A stretch of DNA of 64,000 bases. It comes from Ptychodera flava (lineage: Eukaryota > Hemichordata > Enteropneusta > Ptychoderidae). The first letter of the stretch is position 1. Each line of letters opens with the position of its first letter. The notes under the pieces are model-generated. The model saw only the letters and a program-made list of their open reading frames with translations, had not been told where the DNA came from and ran no database searches. The stretch is from the NCBI RefSeq assembly GCF_041260155.1, contig NC_091941.1, forward strand, positions 17,800,747 to 17,864,746. The letters run 5' to 3'. Both the position numbers and the translations under genes were made by a program. Below are positions 10,667-22,970 of this stretch, piece after piece.

Positions 10667-13600
10667 ATGGCCAGGTTACACCCAAGGAAACTTGTCATAG
10701 CGTATTTTCTTATTTCATTCTTGGGAATGATTGTCCTGATGATCAGATACGGTGAGTACACGACAATGTCATTCCGCGGGCCGAGCGCTCACCAAGCGAC
10801 CGTACCGGAAGTAAGTCTTCACCGTCTTGGCTCCGTGGCCGATATATTAAACCACGGAGGGACCGTGATTAAACGCAGCAATATACAACTACTAGTGCTA
10901 GTGTAGTTCGTATTTTTAGCAGAACGACCATGGTCCTTATGTCATGACCAGGAAGAAAATCGTCGAGAACTTTAAACCCATTCTCCAACACCACAGTTCG
11001 GTTCTCAGCGCAGTCATTCACTGCTTGTACATGTTCCATGACCACTGGACTCGGGCCACATCACCAATCATCCTCCAGTCCTTCAGATCGTCTTCCTTTC
11101 GACGGGTTTAAAAAAACACTTTAATAATGATAAGGTACCAGCTGTGTGTATCGTAAATTAACAACAATAATTCTGAATAATTTGTTTTCTTGTCCCAACA
11201 AAAGATAAAGTAAGCTATCACGATACATTTTTTTGGAGAGTAAATGTGCTTGAATTTGTTCCAGAAAAATAAAGGACCAGATCATACCATATTCTCTGTA
11301 ACTTCATTTACATGTCTGTTGTACCATTTTTGAAATTATAAAACTGTATTTATGTTCGCCAATTGGCTATTAACTGCAGATAGATACTCAAGTCTAAATT
11401 ACTTTAATGTGAATGAACAAATTAACACATCAAGCAGTAATAGCTTACTTCCTATAGTCTGGGACATTTACATATGCAATGACCAACATTTCCCAGAAAA
11501 ATCAATCAAACATTCCTTAAAAAAAATTAAACAAACAACCAAATCGTATGACAGTAACAACTCTGTGGATTTTTTTCTTTAAAAGTCAGAGTTTTCGAAT
11601 TTTAGAAGCGGGGACGTTTATTAGTGGAGTGTTAATTTATTTCTGTTTTAATTGGGCATTTTGCAAAATATCAGTGATTGAGTAACCTGACATGTCACGT
11701 GACTACCAGCAAATTGCAACAGATGATTATGTTAAACAAGACTACGTTGCAAGAATACAATAATTTGTAAAGGTCGATCTAACTTGGAAAAGCTAAAATG
11801 AGAAAATGAATATTAATAATCCAGGTACTAATGCACAAACAACTTTTAAAATTCTGAAAATATAAAAACAACAGGAATTGAAAATTATGACAACACAAAT
11901 ATTGAGTGAGTGCATGCAAGCTGTGGTATGTTGCTATGCAGTTGGTATGCCTGCCTCTCCTACATTCATATGGAGAGAGTGTACTGTCATATGCGAAAAA
12001 ACATGATATAAACAAATATATTATTTGCGCTGTTTGGCATACTTGTTTAGCAGTTCTCAGTGTGCCCTCTAAAAATGTGTCGTTCTGGAAACTTTGTGTC
12101 ACGTAGGGGAACTGTGGAAAATTCTTTGCATCAACCCTATATCGTTACATGTATCCAAAAAATTTGCTTGCGTCACAGGCAATTCGTTTGCATCGTGGCG
12201 TGTCATATTGGCTAAGTTAGAGGGTACACTGGTTGTTCTTATTACCATATGTCACCTAGACGCACAGAACGCTGTACAACCATGGTATAATCATCACCAT
12301 GGCATCATGGCTCTTCTGCCCTGCCAACCCAGTCAATGCATATGTGTTCTATCACAAGCACACAACACCTTCATTTTATTCAAACCCTGCTATAAATCCC
12401 ACCCACATTAGTATTGCACTCCAGGGCAAGGGAAAATGTATGAAAAAAAGAATTGGCTTAATGATACTTTATTTTACAGATCATCAAACAACAGATTCAG
12501 TAACTTGCCTGTACCAGCATACATAATACGTATTTTGAGTGCATGCTACAAATGCAAACAGAAGCCATACACCTGAACATATTTAAACACACACAGTTCT
12601 TGCAAAATAGTTTATCACCATACACCATATTGGATGGTATGTGTTCTGAAAATAAGGGTCTGAAACAGCCATAGTATAAATACACAGGTTATAATCAGGT
12701 GTGAATCAATTGTTCATGTAATCAGGTACATGTGTATAGTCTTGGAGGTAGTTTGCATTTGATGCATGTAAGTTTGTCAGAAAGAAATGGCTTTTATAAC
12801 AATTATATTCAGTTGTGTATGGCTTCAAAGATTTTGAGCTCGGCATTTAAACCTGTTCAATGCCATTATCCTATGCAGTGGTCCAACATGATGGTAGCAT
12901 AAGTTCAAACTTTTGTATCAAAAGTGTACAGGCATAATACCATTCTTGCTGTATTCGTAATCTTATAAAGTATAAATTCAGTTGAACTACCGGTAGAATC
13001 TGGATATCACAACTAAATCTAGACATGAGAATTCAACACATTTCAATGTTATTAGTCCCCACGGACACCGTCCGGGGGGACTTATAGGTTTGGTCATGTC
13101 CGTGCGTGCGTGCGTGCGTGTGTGCGTGCGTCCGTCTGTTCACACAGATATCTCAGAGATGCAAGAAGCGATTTCATTCAAACTTGGTACAAGGATTACT
13201 TCATATGTCACACAGATGCACGTCGATTTGTTTTGGGATACGATCCAATATGGCCGCCAGGCGGCCATTTTATTACGATTTTTTCATGTACAGAGCCATA
13301 ACTCAGACATGTTTCAACCAATTTTATTCAAAGTTGGTACAAGGACATTGACCAATGTCATAGATATGCACGTCAATTTTCTTTGTGATACGATCCAATA
13401 TGGCCGCCAGGCGGCCATTTTATTACGATTTTTTCATGTACAGAGCCATAACTCAGACATGTTTCAAGTGATTTTATTCAAAGTTGGTACAAAGACATTG
13501 ACCAATGTCATAGATATGCACGTCAATTTTTTTGTGATCGATCCAATATGGCCGCCAGGCGGCCATTTTATTATGATTTTTTCATGTACAGAGCCACAAC

Positions 13601-16600
13601 TCAGACATGTTTCAACGATTTTATTCAACATTGCTACAAGGACATTGACCAATTTCATAGATATGCACGTCGATTTGTTTTGTGATACAATCCAATATGG
13701 CCGCTAGGCGGCCATTTTATTACAATTTTTTCATATACAGAGGCATAACTCAAGCATATCTCAACCGATTTTATTCAAAGTTGGTACAAGGACATTGACC
13801 AATGTCATAGATATGCACGTCAATTTGTTTTGTGATACGATCCAATATGGCTGCTGTGTGGTCATTTTGTTACGATTTTTTCATATACAGAGGCATAACT
13901 CAGGCATATCTCAACTGATTTTATTCAAAGTTGGTACAAGGACATTGACCTATGTCATACATATGTACATCGGTTTTTATGTGATACGATCCAATATGGT
14001 TGCTAGGCAGCCATTTTATTACGATGTTTTCATGTACAGAGCCATAACTCCGACATATTTCCACCAGTATCATTCAAAGTTGACATTGACCTATTTCATA
14101 CATATGCTCGTCAATTTGTTTCACGTCATGTAGCAGTAACATGTCAATTATTGAAGTTTCGTAAGTAGGCTGATATGTCAAGAATATGTACTGCATCAAA
14201 TTCATGAAACTTTATACAGATGTTAACCGATGTTAAGCTCACATTGCTTTAACATTGAAAAAGACATTTATCAGTGTCATTTTAATTAATTTGTAATTGC
14301 ATAAGTAATGAACTTTCCTAATTAGGGTGATATAGCCACAAATTAATACAACGTCAAATGTGATGAAACTTGATACAGATGTTGATCTCATAGTGTTGTA
14401 AATACTGCATCAAACTTTATGAAATATGGTACCAGTGATAATCTGTTAAGTGTTAGAATTGTATGCAAAAATGTTTTGCAACATCCTGTGATTAATTCCT
14501 AGTTGACTCATTTTATGAACTTTAGGATGGTGGCCTACATTGGTTTTATGTTTTATCACCATGGAACTCATTCTTGGCCATTGAGCGCCATCTGTATCAA
14601 AGTATTTTTATCACAGACCTAATTAATGAAGAGGACTCTATCCTCTCTGAGGACATGTAATCAAAGTACCCATTATAACAAGTGGGGACTGTGTCATCAA
14701 CGATGACTTGTTAATCTTAAAACTGGTCAATGTTTGATGTTTTCAAGTTTACTTTTCCCTCTGACAGGAATGAATTGCCCGGACTCCAGATCAGGGAATG
14801 AAGACTACAGATCAATTCTGGCAAAGGAAGAATCTCCGCTGAAACAGAGAGAAGAGGAATTAAATAAACTGGAAAAGAAACTCAGAACGTTGGACATTAT
14901 TTTACGCCGACAGTTTCCCAATGCAGTGGAGTACATTTCACAAGTGCTTGATGACGACATTCCAACAATTTATGCTGTGACGCCGACGCACACCAGGCAC
15001 GTGCAAAAGGCGGAGCTCACGAGACTGTCAAACACTTTCCTTCACGTGAAAAATTTTCACTGGATCGTTGTGGAGGATTCAGTTGCTAGGACTCCCCTGG
15101 TGACCAATTTTTTAGCTCAGACTGGCCTGAAGTATACTCATTTGAACATTGCTACTCCGTCAAGGTACAAAATGGGAGAGAATGATCCTCATTGGCTGAA
15201 GCCAAGGGGCGTAGAGCAGAGAAACCTGGCTGTTGATTGGTTGAGAGAAAATGTGAATGTTAATACGAGTCCTGGAGTTGTATACTTTGCTGATGATGAC
15301 AACACTTACAGTTTACAGCTCTTTGAAGAGGTAAGCCAGAATATAATACAGTGTGTTTTTTTCTCACATACAAGTAGCTTCACAGAATTTAATTGAGTGG
15401 TACCGTGTATGCTGGTACCAAACCTATGATGCTCACACAAAGTCATGAATGAAATTTTTTATTACAGCCTGTCAACTGGAGTGAAGTTGAATTTCAAAGA
15501 TTGACATTTAATATCTACTAAATCATTAAATGTGGTAAGACAACTGTATATTGTATAGATTACCTGGTCCTCATGTTAAACAAGAAACAGCAACAGCATG
15601 AGCATTCAGTTTGATATTCCAAAACTATCCTTGAACAAATTTATGAAGGTACAACAGATCAGCTATTGAATGTGCATGTTACATTTTCAAAAGCAAAATG
15701 TATATGTAAGATTCAATACATCAATTCATATTATAATGTGTAAAACTACTCACAGTACTATGTTCTGTAACTCTTATGATAATCGTTAATGTGTGATTTT
15801 TTTTTTTTCTCCAACCCGAGATGAGATACACAAAAAGAGTTTCTGTCTGGCCAGTAGGCATCACAGGGGGTTTAAAATTTGAACGTCCCATCGTCGGTGA
15901 CATTGGTAAAGTGATAGGTTGGTATGCAGCATGGAGACCACAGCGGCCGTTTGCCATGGACATGGCTGGTTTTGCCGTCAACCTCAAACTCCTTGTGGAT
16001 CACCCAACTGCTGCATTTGATATCACTGTCAAGAGAGGCTACTTGGAATCATCACTGCTTTCACAGTTGGTCAAAATGGAAGAACTTGAACCAAAAGCTG
16101 ATATGTGCACAAAGGTTTGTACAAATCATTTAAGTGAATACGCATAAAACTAGTAACCATTTGTGACAATCTTTCAGTATTTTTGGTTTTGATTATTTAA
16201 CATAATTTACCAATTATCATAATGCAAGGTGTATTGATAAAGAGGTGTGCTTATCGATAAGTACTGCACTCTAAACAAGAATTGTTCACATACTGTATGT
16301 GTGTGGTGTGTGTGTGCAGTGCAGGATCACATTCTGAAAGCTGAATATCTGAGATATTGCAATAGGCAGGAGAGTGAAATGAAAAACCTAGGTTGTGCAA
16401 AAAGCAAAAATTCAAAACTAGACATCTCACAAATGGTATCACACGTTATATTAAGTTATTTGCCACTGTTTTATCGTGTTCTTCACACTCCTTACAAAAA
16501 GTGATTCAAAATAAGAAAGAACACACCTGTTTCCTCAGACATTTGTGCACACCAATATAGTAGATGTTATATTCCTAACATTGTTGTTTCCGTACTTTTC

Positions 16601-16702
16601 CAGGTACTGGTTTGGCACACAAGAACAGAGAAACCCAAATGGAAAGAAGAAGACGCCATGATAGCAAAGGGCAAGCCGTCAGATCCCAGAGTTGAAGTCT
16701 AG
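10667..16702 (+). CDS. B3GAT3: Galactosylgalactosylxylosylprotein 3-beta-glucuronosyltransferase
   Basis: A Golgi type II membrane enzyme (GT43 family). In vertebrates it adds the glucuronic acid that completes the tetrasaccharide linker of heparan and chondroitin sulfate proteoglycans. Coding exons are 10667-10751, 14768-15330, 15821-16114 and 16604-16702, giving 346 residues (human B3GAT3 has 335). Residues 1-8 are a basic cytosolic tail and about 9-28 the membrane anchor. A short stem follows, then the catalytic domain starting [13 protein letters not shown]. The DDD metal/UDP motif is at 204-206. The presumed catalytic Glu292 lies in GYLESSLLS and His319 in [10 protein letters not shown]. 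The C-terminus closely follows B3GAT3 rather than B3GAT1 or B3GAT2. Intron 1 is 4.0 kb and holds a repeat element. AATAAA at 16801 follows the stop by 99 bp. Confidence 0.95.
10752..13052. other. B3GAT3 intron 1, first part
   Basis: AT-rich intron sequence. A 55-codon open frame begins with ATG at 10,944 in a CpG-rich patch just after the donor, but it matches nothing I know. No other feature is supported. Confidence 0.4.
13053..14690 (+). mobile_element. 1.6 kb element with about 150-bp tandem repeats, B3GAT3 intron 1
   Basis: Bounded by the short inverted ends AGTCCCCAC and GTGGGGACT. After a GTGCGTGC-rich leader come about six units of 148-150 bp between about 13,190 and 14,120. Each unit contains CGATCCAATATGG followed, in the first three units, by the perfect palindrome GGCCGCCAGGCGGCC. 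Because 150 is divisible by three, two or three frames stay open through the array, including one of 205 codons; these are repeat artefacts. The 3' part is unique and AT-rich. Similar GTCCCCACGG-headed repeats are known in marine invertebrate genomes (from memory). Confidence 0.75.
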
Positions 16703-16810
16703 CCTCTCTCACAGCCGCAATGCAAAAATTCTCTTCAGATAAAATATTTTGCAGAAGCAATTTTGCAGATGTCCAAGAAGAAGTGCTGCAATCCTAAAGT
16801 AATAAAACAT

Positions 16811-16894
16811 ACCCTTTCACCACCATGGTTTGGCCCAAAACCATTGTTAGTAATGGTGATTGTGGACCCGTTTACAGGGAATTGGGGGTGAATA
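16811..16894 (-). mobile_element. Short piggyBac-like MITE, copy 1
   Basis: Its reverse complement aligns along its whole 84 bp with the element at 38,799-38,890. Shared blocks include TTCCCTGTA and a CAAACCATG-GGTGAAAGGGT end. It sits right after the B3GAT3 poly(A) signal. The outer TTAA is less clear here than in copy 2. Confidence 0.7.
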
Positions 16895-19698
16895 GATTAT
16901 ACTTATAGAGTCATAATATTTATATATTTTTCTCTTATCATTGTATCTCTATAAAAATAACTATTTTCTGTGAGTTCAAAAAACACAACTATCATGATTC
17001 TGAACCGACAGTAAGGTAGATATTAAATATGTGGAGATTTTCAATCATGGATGTATGGCAAGAAAGTTGTTTTTTTCAGCTGCTAGATTTCAGTTGGCAG
17101 TTGACCCTTATCACTATGCATTTTGAATATCTGTGTGTGCTAAGAGATGAGTTTGTAGCTTTCTCGATGTAAGAGACTAAGACAGTAAGTTACTTAAAAA
17201 ATGTGCATTACGTGCAGAGAGGGGAATGATTGTCTTTTTGTTGCCTAAAGTTTGTATAAAAGGAATTGTGCAGGTGTCATTAGTTTTGTTTGTTTTTTTA
17301 CCGTTTTTTTTTTTAGGCATGCTTTTTTAAATTGGGTGATCAAAGTGAAAATTGTTTTGGAAGATGATATTTCCACAGGGTCCAGCATTTTATTGTTTTG
17401 AACACAGGGACAGCAAGCACTCAACAATTAAACATTCTGATTGATACATACATGCATGCCTGAACTGTGTGCCTGTCTTTCTCTCTAACTTTCTCTTGTA
17501 ACATTTTACAGTTAACTTAAAGGTATGAAGAAGGATCCCCTTCTATCTTTGACTGTGCTATCTGGTAATCACTCTGGAAGTGCACAGGGTGATCTTCCAT
17601 AGTGGTGATTGGTAGCACTTGCCTGTGATGGACGTTAGGGTAGTCAATGCACAGATATGGACTGTTTTCTTTGAAATGCTGTACAGAGAAAGTGAAGGGC
17701 TAGACGGGTGCACCATGCAGACTTGTGTGTATGTTCAGTAATGAACATTTATTTAATGTATGTAATAAGCAATTCAGTGCACACCCGTCTCATTTTGATT
17801 ATTAGTGAAAGTGTCACTTAAACTTGAGCTTGCTGCCTGGGAGTCAACATTCCCACTGTGAAATAATTCATGTATTTGATCTGAGATTATTTCTATGTAA
17901 AATATTTGTGGTCTTATCGTAAGATCTAGCAAAATACACTTGTCAGTTAGCCTACCCATGAAAATTGTCAATTTATGGTCAACTGGCAGTTCAATTGGTA
18001 GTATACTGTGCTACACAGGGTATGTTGCCAGGTGGTGCCCCATGAATCCCAAAGATGCCAAGCACTGAATGGACTTTTTACAGGCACAAGATTATGCAAG
18101 AGATAAAAAGTCAAAGTTTTTGGGTCTCTATAAATGAAATGTGGAAATAAATCATAATTGTTGTTGTTGAGAGTGAGTAGTTCAAGCAATGGAGTATTTC
18201 TATACCCAAATATTACTTTAGATTCAAACACAGCATGTTGGTATAGAAATCGTTAAGGTGTCACATACCTCAAAACAGAGTTTTAAATTTTGCGGAAGGA
18301 ATGTTTGTTTATTTTCTTTCATGATCAAAAATAAAAATCAGGGGTTGCTGTGCAAAGTTTAGGAATAAGGAAACAATGGTACCTATTAACCAATATTTTC
18401 TTTTAAAAAATGTATAATCCACTCAAAATTCATAGATTGCCCTGCCATATTGAGTGTCATGGGAAATTTAAGGTCACAGCTAAGAATTTTGACTAGAAAT
18501 CAACTTTTTGTATTTATTTATTATAATGTTTTCGTGTGAAATATTTTATTAGTATTTGAGTAGTTACTTTTTTGCATGGGTGAGGGTAACTGTTTCAATA
18601 TTGTTTTGACCAAAATGCTGCTGTTTTATATGCAAGTACCCAAATTTTGAATCAGGCAGAAGAGTAGTCAGTGGGATAACATTTCACAGTGTTGGTAGAA
18701 TTAGTGGTAGCTACTTAAAATACCAGTATGTCCAAAACAGTTGGATGTTGAAAGATACTTTTTACCGACATTTTCATTTACACTTTTGCACAATCATGAA
18801 CACCAACTCTAGCAGAATAGAATGTTAGTTTGACATTCGCTCATTAACTCATAAAATGGTTGTATGCTGATTTCGTATCACTCATAGGTGAAATGTTACT
18901 TTCTCATCTGTCTGTCTGCCTGCATGGAATGATATTATATCACAAAGCCACTCTCACAGTCAAATACCAACTTTTCCATCAAGGCCATGACTATTTAGAG
19001 TAGTCACAGTTGGGAACACCATACCAGTTATTGAATCACATGAATCTATGAGGATAAGTTGAAACAAGTCTGGAAAATAGAAATCTTAAGTTGGTGTATT
19101 CCCTCAAAACCTATCGTCCACTATCATTACCGATACCTTCTTATTCTTAGTTAGTTTGTAAATGTAAACTTGTGTTGTGTTGTGTTGTATTGTACATTGA
19201 AAAAAACCTGACTCATTTGTCTTCAGTGAAAAAACATTCACTATTGTAAACACATTTTTGAATTTATGTATATTTTGTGTAAAAAAACACTGCCTTAATG
19301 AAATGGCACCAAAATTATATATAACTTGGTTTTGTGTTTTACTGCCCAACTAACATAATATTACAGCTGCATTTGGGGCAACCATGTTTGCATTTTGTTT
19401 CTCATGACAAAGCCTATGACAAAAGATGAGTTGTCAGATCAAGTTGGCCACAAATCACATAGAAAAAAATCTTTAGTTTCCAGCTTACACTTACCACATT
19501 GTCTTTTGTTTATATTATTGCGAGCTTTTACGTGATGTTGATAATCAAACTTTCTTCCATAAATTCCATCTGATTTGATGTGACATCAGCTCAGCACATG
19601 TCAGCAGTTTGAGCTTGAATGTTTATGATATTTTTGAAATACCAAAATAACATCTGTTGTTGGTAGTTAGTTTGAACTTTAATTTCTCATATATTCAG
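16895..19698. other. Spacer, no gene seen
   Basis: About 2.8 kb of AT-rich DNA. Only short chance frames occur on either strand. No repeat structure was recognised apart from short homopolymers. Confidence 0.5.
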
Positions 19699-19848
19699 GG
19701 AGGTCATGATTACAACAGAAACGTTCAGAAATGTCAATGTGGGGCAGATCGTCCGTGTAGCCGACACGAACACGAAGTGTCTGTTACCGGCTACCAAAAA
19801 CTATTGAAAATAGTCAAGAATGAGCTACAAAATCACTATCAGTTTTAA
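19699..19848 (+). CDS. Possible terminal exon, unrecognised
   Basis: A polypyrimidine-AG acceptor (ATATTCAG) is followed by 49 open codons to a TAA, with a Cys/His-containing product (KCQCGADRPCSRHEH). A second frame through the same bases is also open for about 37 codons (ITTETFRNVNVGQIVRVADT), so the frame cannot be decided. It could be an alternative last exon of the upstream glucuronosyltransferase gene or chance. No family was recognised. Confidence 0.2.
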   Translation, partial: GGHDYNRNVQKCQCGADRPCSRHEHEVSVTGYQKLLKIVKNELQNHYQF

Positions 19849-21629
19849 GTGCAGGTAGAATAAGTCTGTGCCTTTGTATAAAATACTATAAAAATAGTAG
19901 AAAGTGAACAACCAGCTGAAAGTTAGTTGAGGAGACCTTAACCGCATATCATTTGCATCTCATTGTCGGCTACATGGACTGTGTGCCCAATGTGGTAACG
20001 TGAATTATGCTGTGAAGTTTTGTAGTGTTTGCAACATACACACACACAAACAGATGGTTTATATTTGTACAATGATAGTCACAAATGATTTGACCCCTCT
20101 GTGATTAAACAAAAGACCCTAATATTGACCTCTTTTGAAAGGATGGAGTTTTAGTCTTTCCAGCTTTTCAGGAAACCTATTTGAACATTTTCTTGACATA
20201 GCCTCAAAACAAGGTTGGTCAGATTGAAAGAAATGAAGGAAATTCCCATTACTGCCGAAAAAAATACATGTATTTATCACAGGAGTGCAATTTAATTTGT
20301 CGTATGTCTTTTCAATCAACTGTACCAAAATTCGGTAACCAGGCTTTCCACCTTTCACCTTTGCTTCCTATTTTTTATAAACGCACATGGCAAACAACGC
20401 CAATGGCAAACGGGTCTATCAATTTATACACAGGTAGCTGATATGCCTTTGTGTATGTCCAAACAGCAAACCTATTGGTACAGATACAAAACGCATTATC
20501 TATCACCTAATATGTATGATATTACAAGCTTTGTCAATACCAGTGAATTTTGTGACATCATCTCCACAGATTATTTCATCAAATATATTATGGAGTGCAA
20601 AGTTTGCTTGAGTCAATTATTGGCCGGGGGTGGGGGGTGGAGAGACATATTGCTTTAATAAAATGTTATATTGGATAATAAACTGCCAGGGAATGTGTCC
20701 AGACTAAGCAGATTGGATTTTCCGGCATTGAAACCATAAAAATTTGATTGATAGAATAATCCATGTTTTCCCAAGTCTTTTGCATCAGTGTTTTCCTGAA
20801 TTTTCATTTCTTGATGCAAATCAGAATAATTGTTTTTGACAAAGTATGCAGGAGTACGTTATTAATTCAGTTTGACCAAAAGCCAAGTTTGTTTGTCTTT
20901 TCCATTTGTTGAGTTGTTACCTAAAAAAAATTTGTTCTGCTTGGTTATGTCAACTCTGTTCAGAACGCAAACATTTTCAGTGGTATTCTTCGATTGTGTA
21001 ACCGTGATGAACTTTTGCAAGTTCGTCACATTACTCTTCTCCAACACTTTCTGCCTTTATAGGCTGTAGGGCTGTCACTTTCTTAAAATTTTGCTTTTGG
21101 TTTGATTTAAACTTGGGTCAAATAAAATTTTACATTACTGAATTCACTTTGTCGTCATTTGTATATTTTCCAAAGCCATAATTTGGAAAGACCTTTGACT
21201 CACAGATGGACATTTCTTGAAGAGATTGGCAACTTGTCCTGCATTGATATGGTTACACTTACACAAAATTACTACGTTCATGGGCCTAGCCAACTTATCT
21301 CGAATTCCTTCATGTGTCAATGTTCCAATCCTCTGTCGATTTCTTTTGTGATCTGATCAAATACCATTGACCTTGGTGTTAACTTTCAGTGTCACTTTTC
21401 AATACTAATCTTCAACAAGAAAATGCATGTTTGTTGAAATTATTTATTTTAACATTTTATTTTGGTCTTGGCTGCAATAAAAGGAAATTTTATAACATAT
21501 ATACAACAGTTGTAAACTTTTGTTCTCTATTTGACGTTTCTCTGATACATAACATATGAAAACAGTTATTTGCTTGTTACATGAAATGAAGAGATGACAT
21601 GGAACAATGTTTATTTTCTGAGGTGACTT
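19849..21629. other. Spacer, no gene seen
   Basis: AT-rich sequence with a short CA-rich tract near 20,035 and a G-run near 20,625. No supported gene on either strand. Confidence 0.5.
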
Positions 21630-21742
21630 TACAGTAGACTGAAAGATCCATCGCTCGAGATGCTCCCTACGCTCCCCTCCTCTTACGTAAGAGGGGAAGC
21701 GTAGAGAGCGCCCACGAGCGACAGATCTTCCGGTCTAACTGT
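21630..21742. mobile_element. Near-perfect hairpin element
   Basis: Two arms of about 52 bp meet at CTCTTACGTAAGAG with almost no loop. The outer ends are TTACAGTAGACT and its near complement. The arms contain CGCTCG and CTACGCT blocks that pair with few mismatches. It is GC-richer than its surroundings, and is probably a fold-back MITE. Confidence 0.75.
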
Positions 21743-22612
21743 ACAGGCTCGTGTTTCTATTTTATCATCAGTGAATGACAAAGACTCAACAATCAATCAC
21801 AACACAATTCTTGTGGAGAAGCCCACTCAGAAAAATGCAAACACCAGCCGTCACAGACACTGATCATATTGCTGGGAAATCCAAAGTCAATGGAAAAAAT
21901 TCTACAACAGATAAGATGCAGCAATGGCAAGATTTGTTTTCAAAGACACCAGAACAACAACAATAACATTTAATGCTTCATACAGCACCAACCAACGTGG
22001 ATAACATTTCCCCTTAACAAGTTTTGAGAACAATAATCCGCATGTCATAAGATATTGCTGTAAATGTACACTTGCTGATTATAGCAGACAGGACCAATTA
22101 TGCTAGACATAATTAATGCCAGGCATAATTGAGCTTGTCTAGAAAATGACTAGGCTTTTCTGTTTAATGTCCACCTCCCACTAACCCTAGACCAAATATT
22201 TCACGACTATTACACATAAACAGTGCTGCTTGCTCAATTGAAGTATTGTATTTTTTGAAAATTCTTTGAATTGTATTCCAATCATGCTAATTTGTTTTTG
22301 CAAATTGCCATTTTCAAATCTAGAACATTTTCTGTGGCTGGATTGTCCATCAAAGATGGCATCAGTAAACAGTACTCAAAAGGCTGAAAAAAATTGTCAA
22401 AACACAAGGTCAACACAAAATACCAGGTATTTACCCTGTACATTAAATGGAACTTGCACAGTAGTCTGGTTGGCTGGAATCACTAACTTTTGTGAGATAA
22501 AACTCTGTTAAATGTAGTGTTTAAAACTGTTTGCACAGTGTATTTCGACAAAGGACTTACAACATCAGTTGATATGACATATAGCAGAGGTACTTTCTTA
22601 CTTGCTTCCAGG

Positions 22613-22691
22613 AAATTTGAAGCTGGAAAGAGATATCAACAATACTACTGGAAATGTCCGTGGATATGTTTCAGTGAAGTACAGCTTCTAG
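22613..22691 (+). CDS. Possible small terminal exon, unrecognised
   Basis: A good acceptor (CTTGCTTCCAG) precedes an open frame reading NLKLERDINNTTGNVRGYVS and then a stop within 80 bp. The sequence looks protein-like but I cannot place it, and no partner exon was confirmed. It may be chance. Confidence 0.15.
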
Positions 22692-22742
22692 TGATTTGGA
22701 GGTAGTCAAGTTTTCAAGTACAAATCCATACTTAACAAAGGA

Positions 22743-22970
22743 CTCCACAGGTTTTGCAGTGAGGCTACAACAGGCGATTGTGGGCTTGGTAGTCTGCTTG
22801 ATCAATCGATCATCTGCTCGATCTGTCCATCATGTACTCTTTGCTCTGCCCTCTACCGATGTATTTTAGATGCCGTAGAGGGCAGAGCAACAAGTATGCC
22901 ATAGATAGATCAAGCAGATGATCAATCTTTCGATCAAGTGGCCTACCCAGTTCACAAAGGCCTGTGGAGG
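22743..22970. mobile_element. Fold-back element, family GGTAGTCTGC, copy 1
   Basis: A long imperfect palindrome about 228 bp across. Outer ends are CTCCACAGG / CCTGTGGAG. Inner arms contain TGATCATCTGC and CTCTGCCCTCTAC around a short centre near 22,860. It is related to the palindrome at 53,823-54,018 by the GGTAGTCTGCTTGATC-like arm start. Confidence 0.7.

Noticed and set aside
13090-13707. 205-codon open frame on the plus strand
   Set aside because: It is produced by the 150-bp tandem repeats, and neighbouring frames of the same array are open too.
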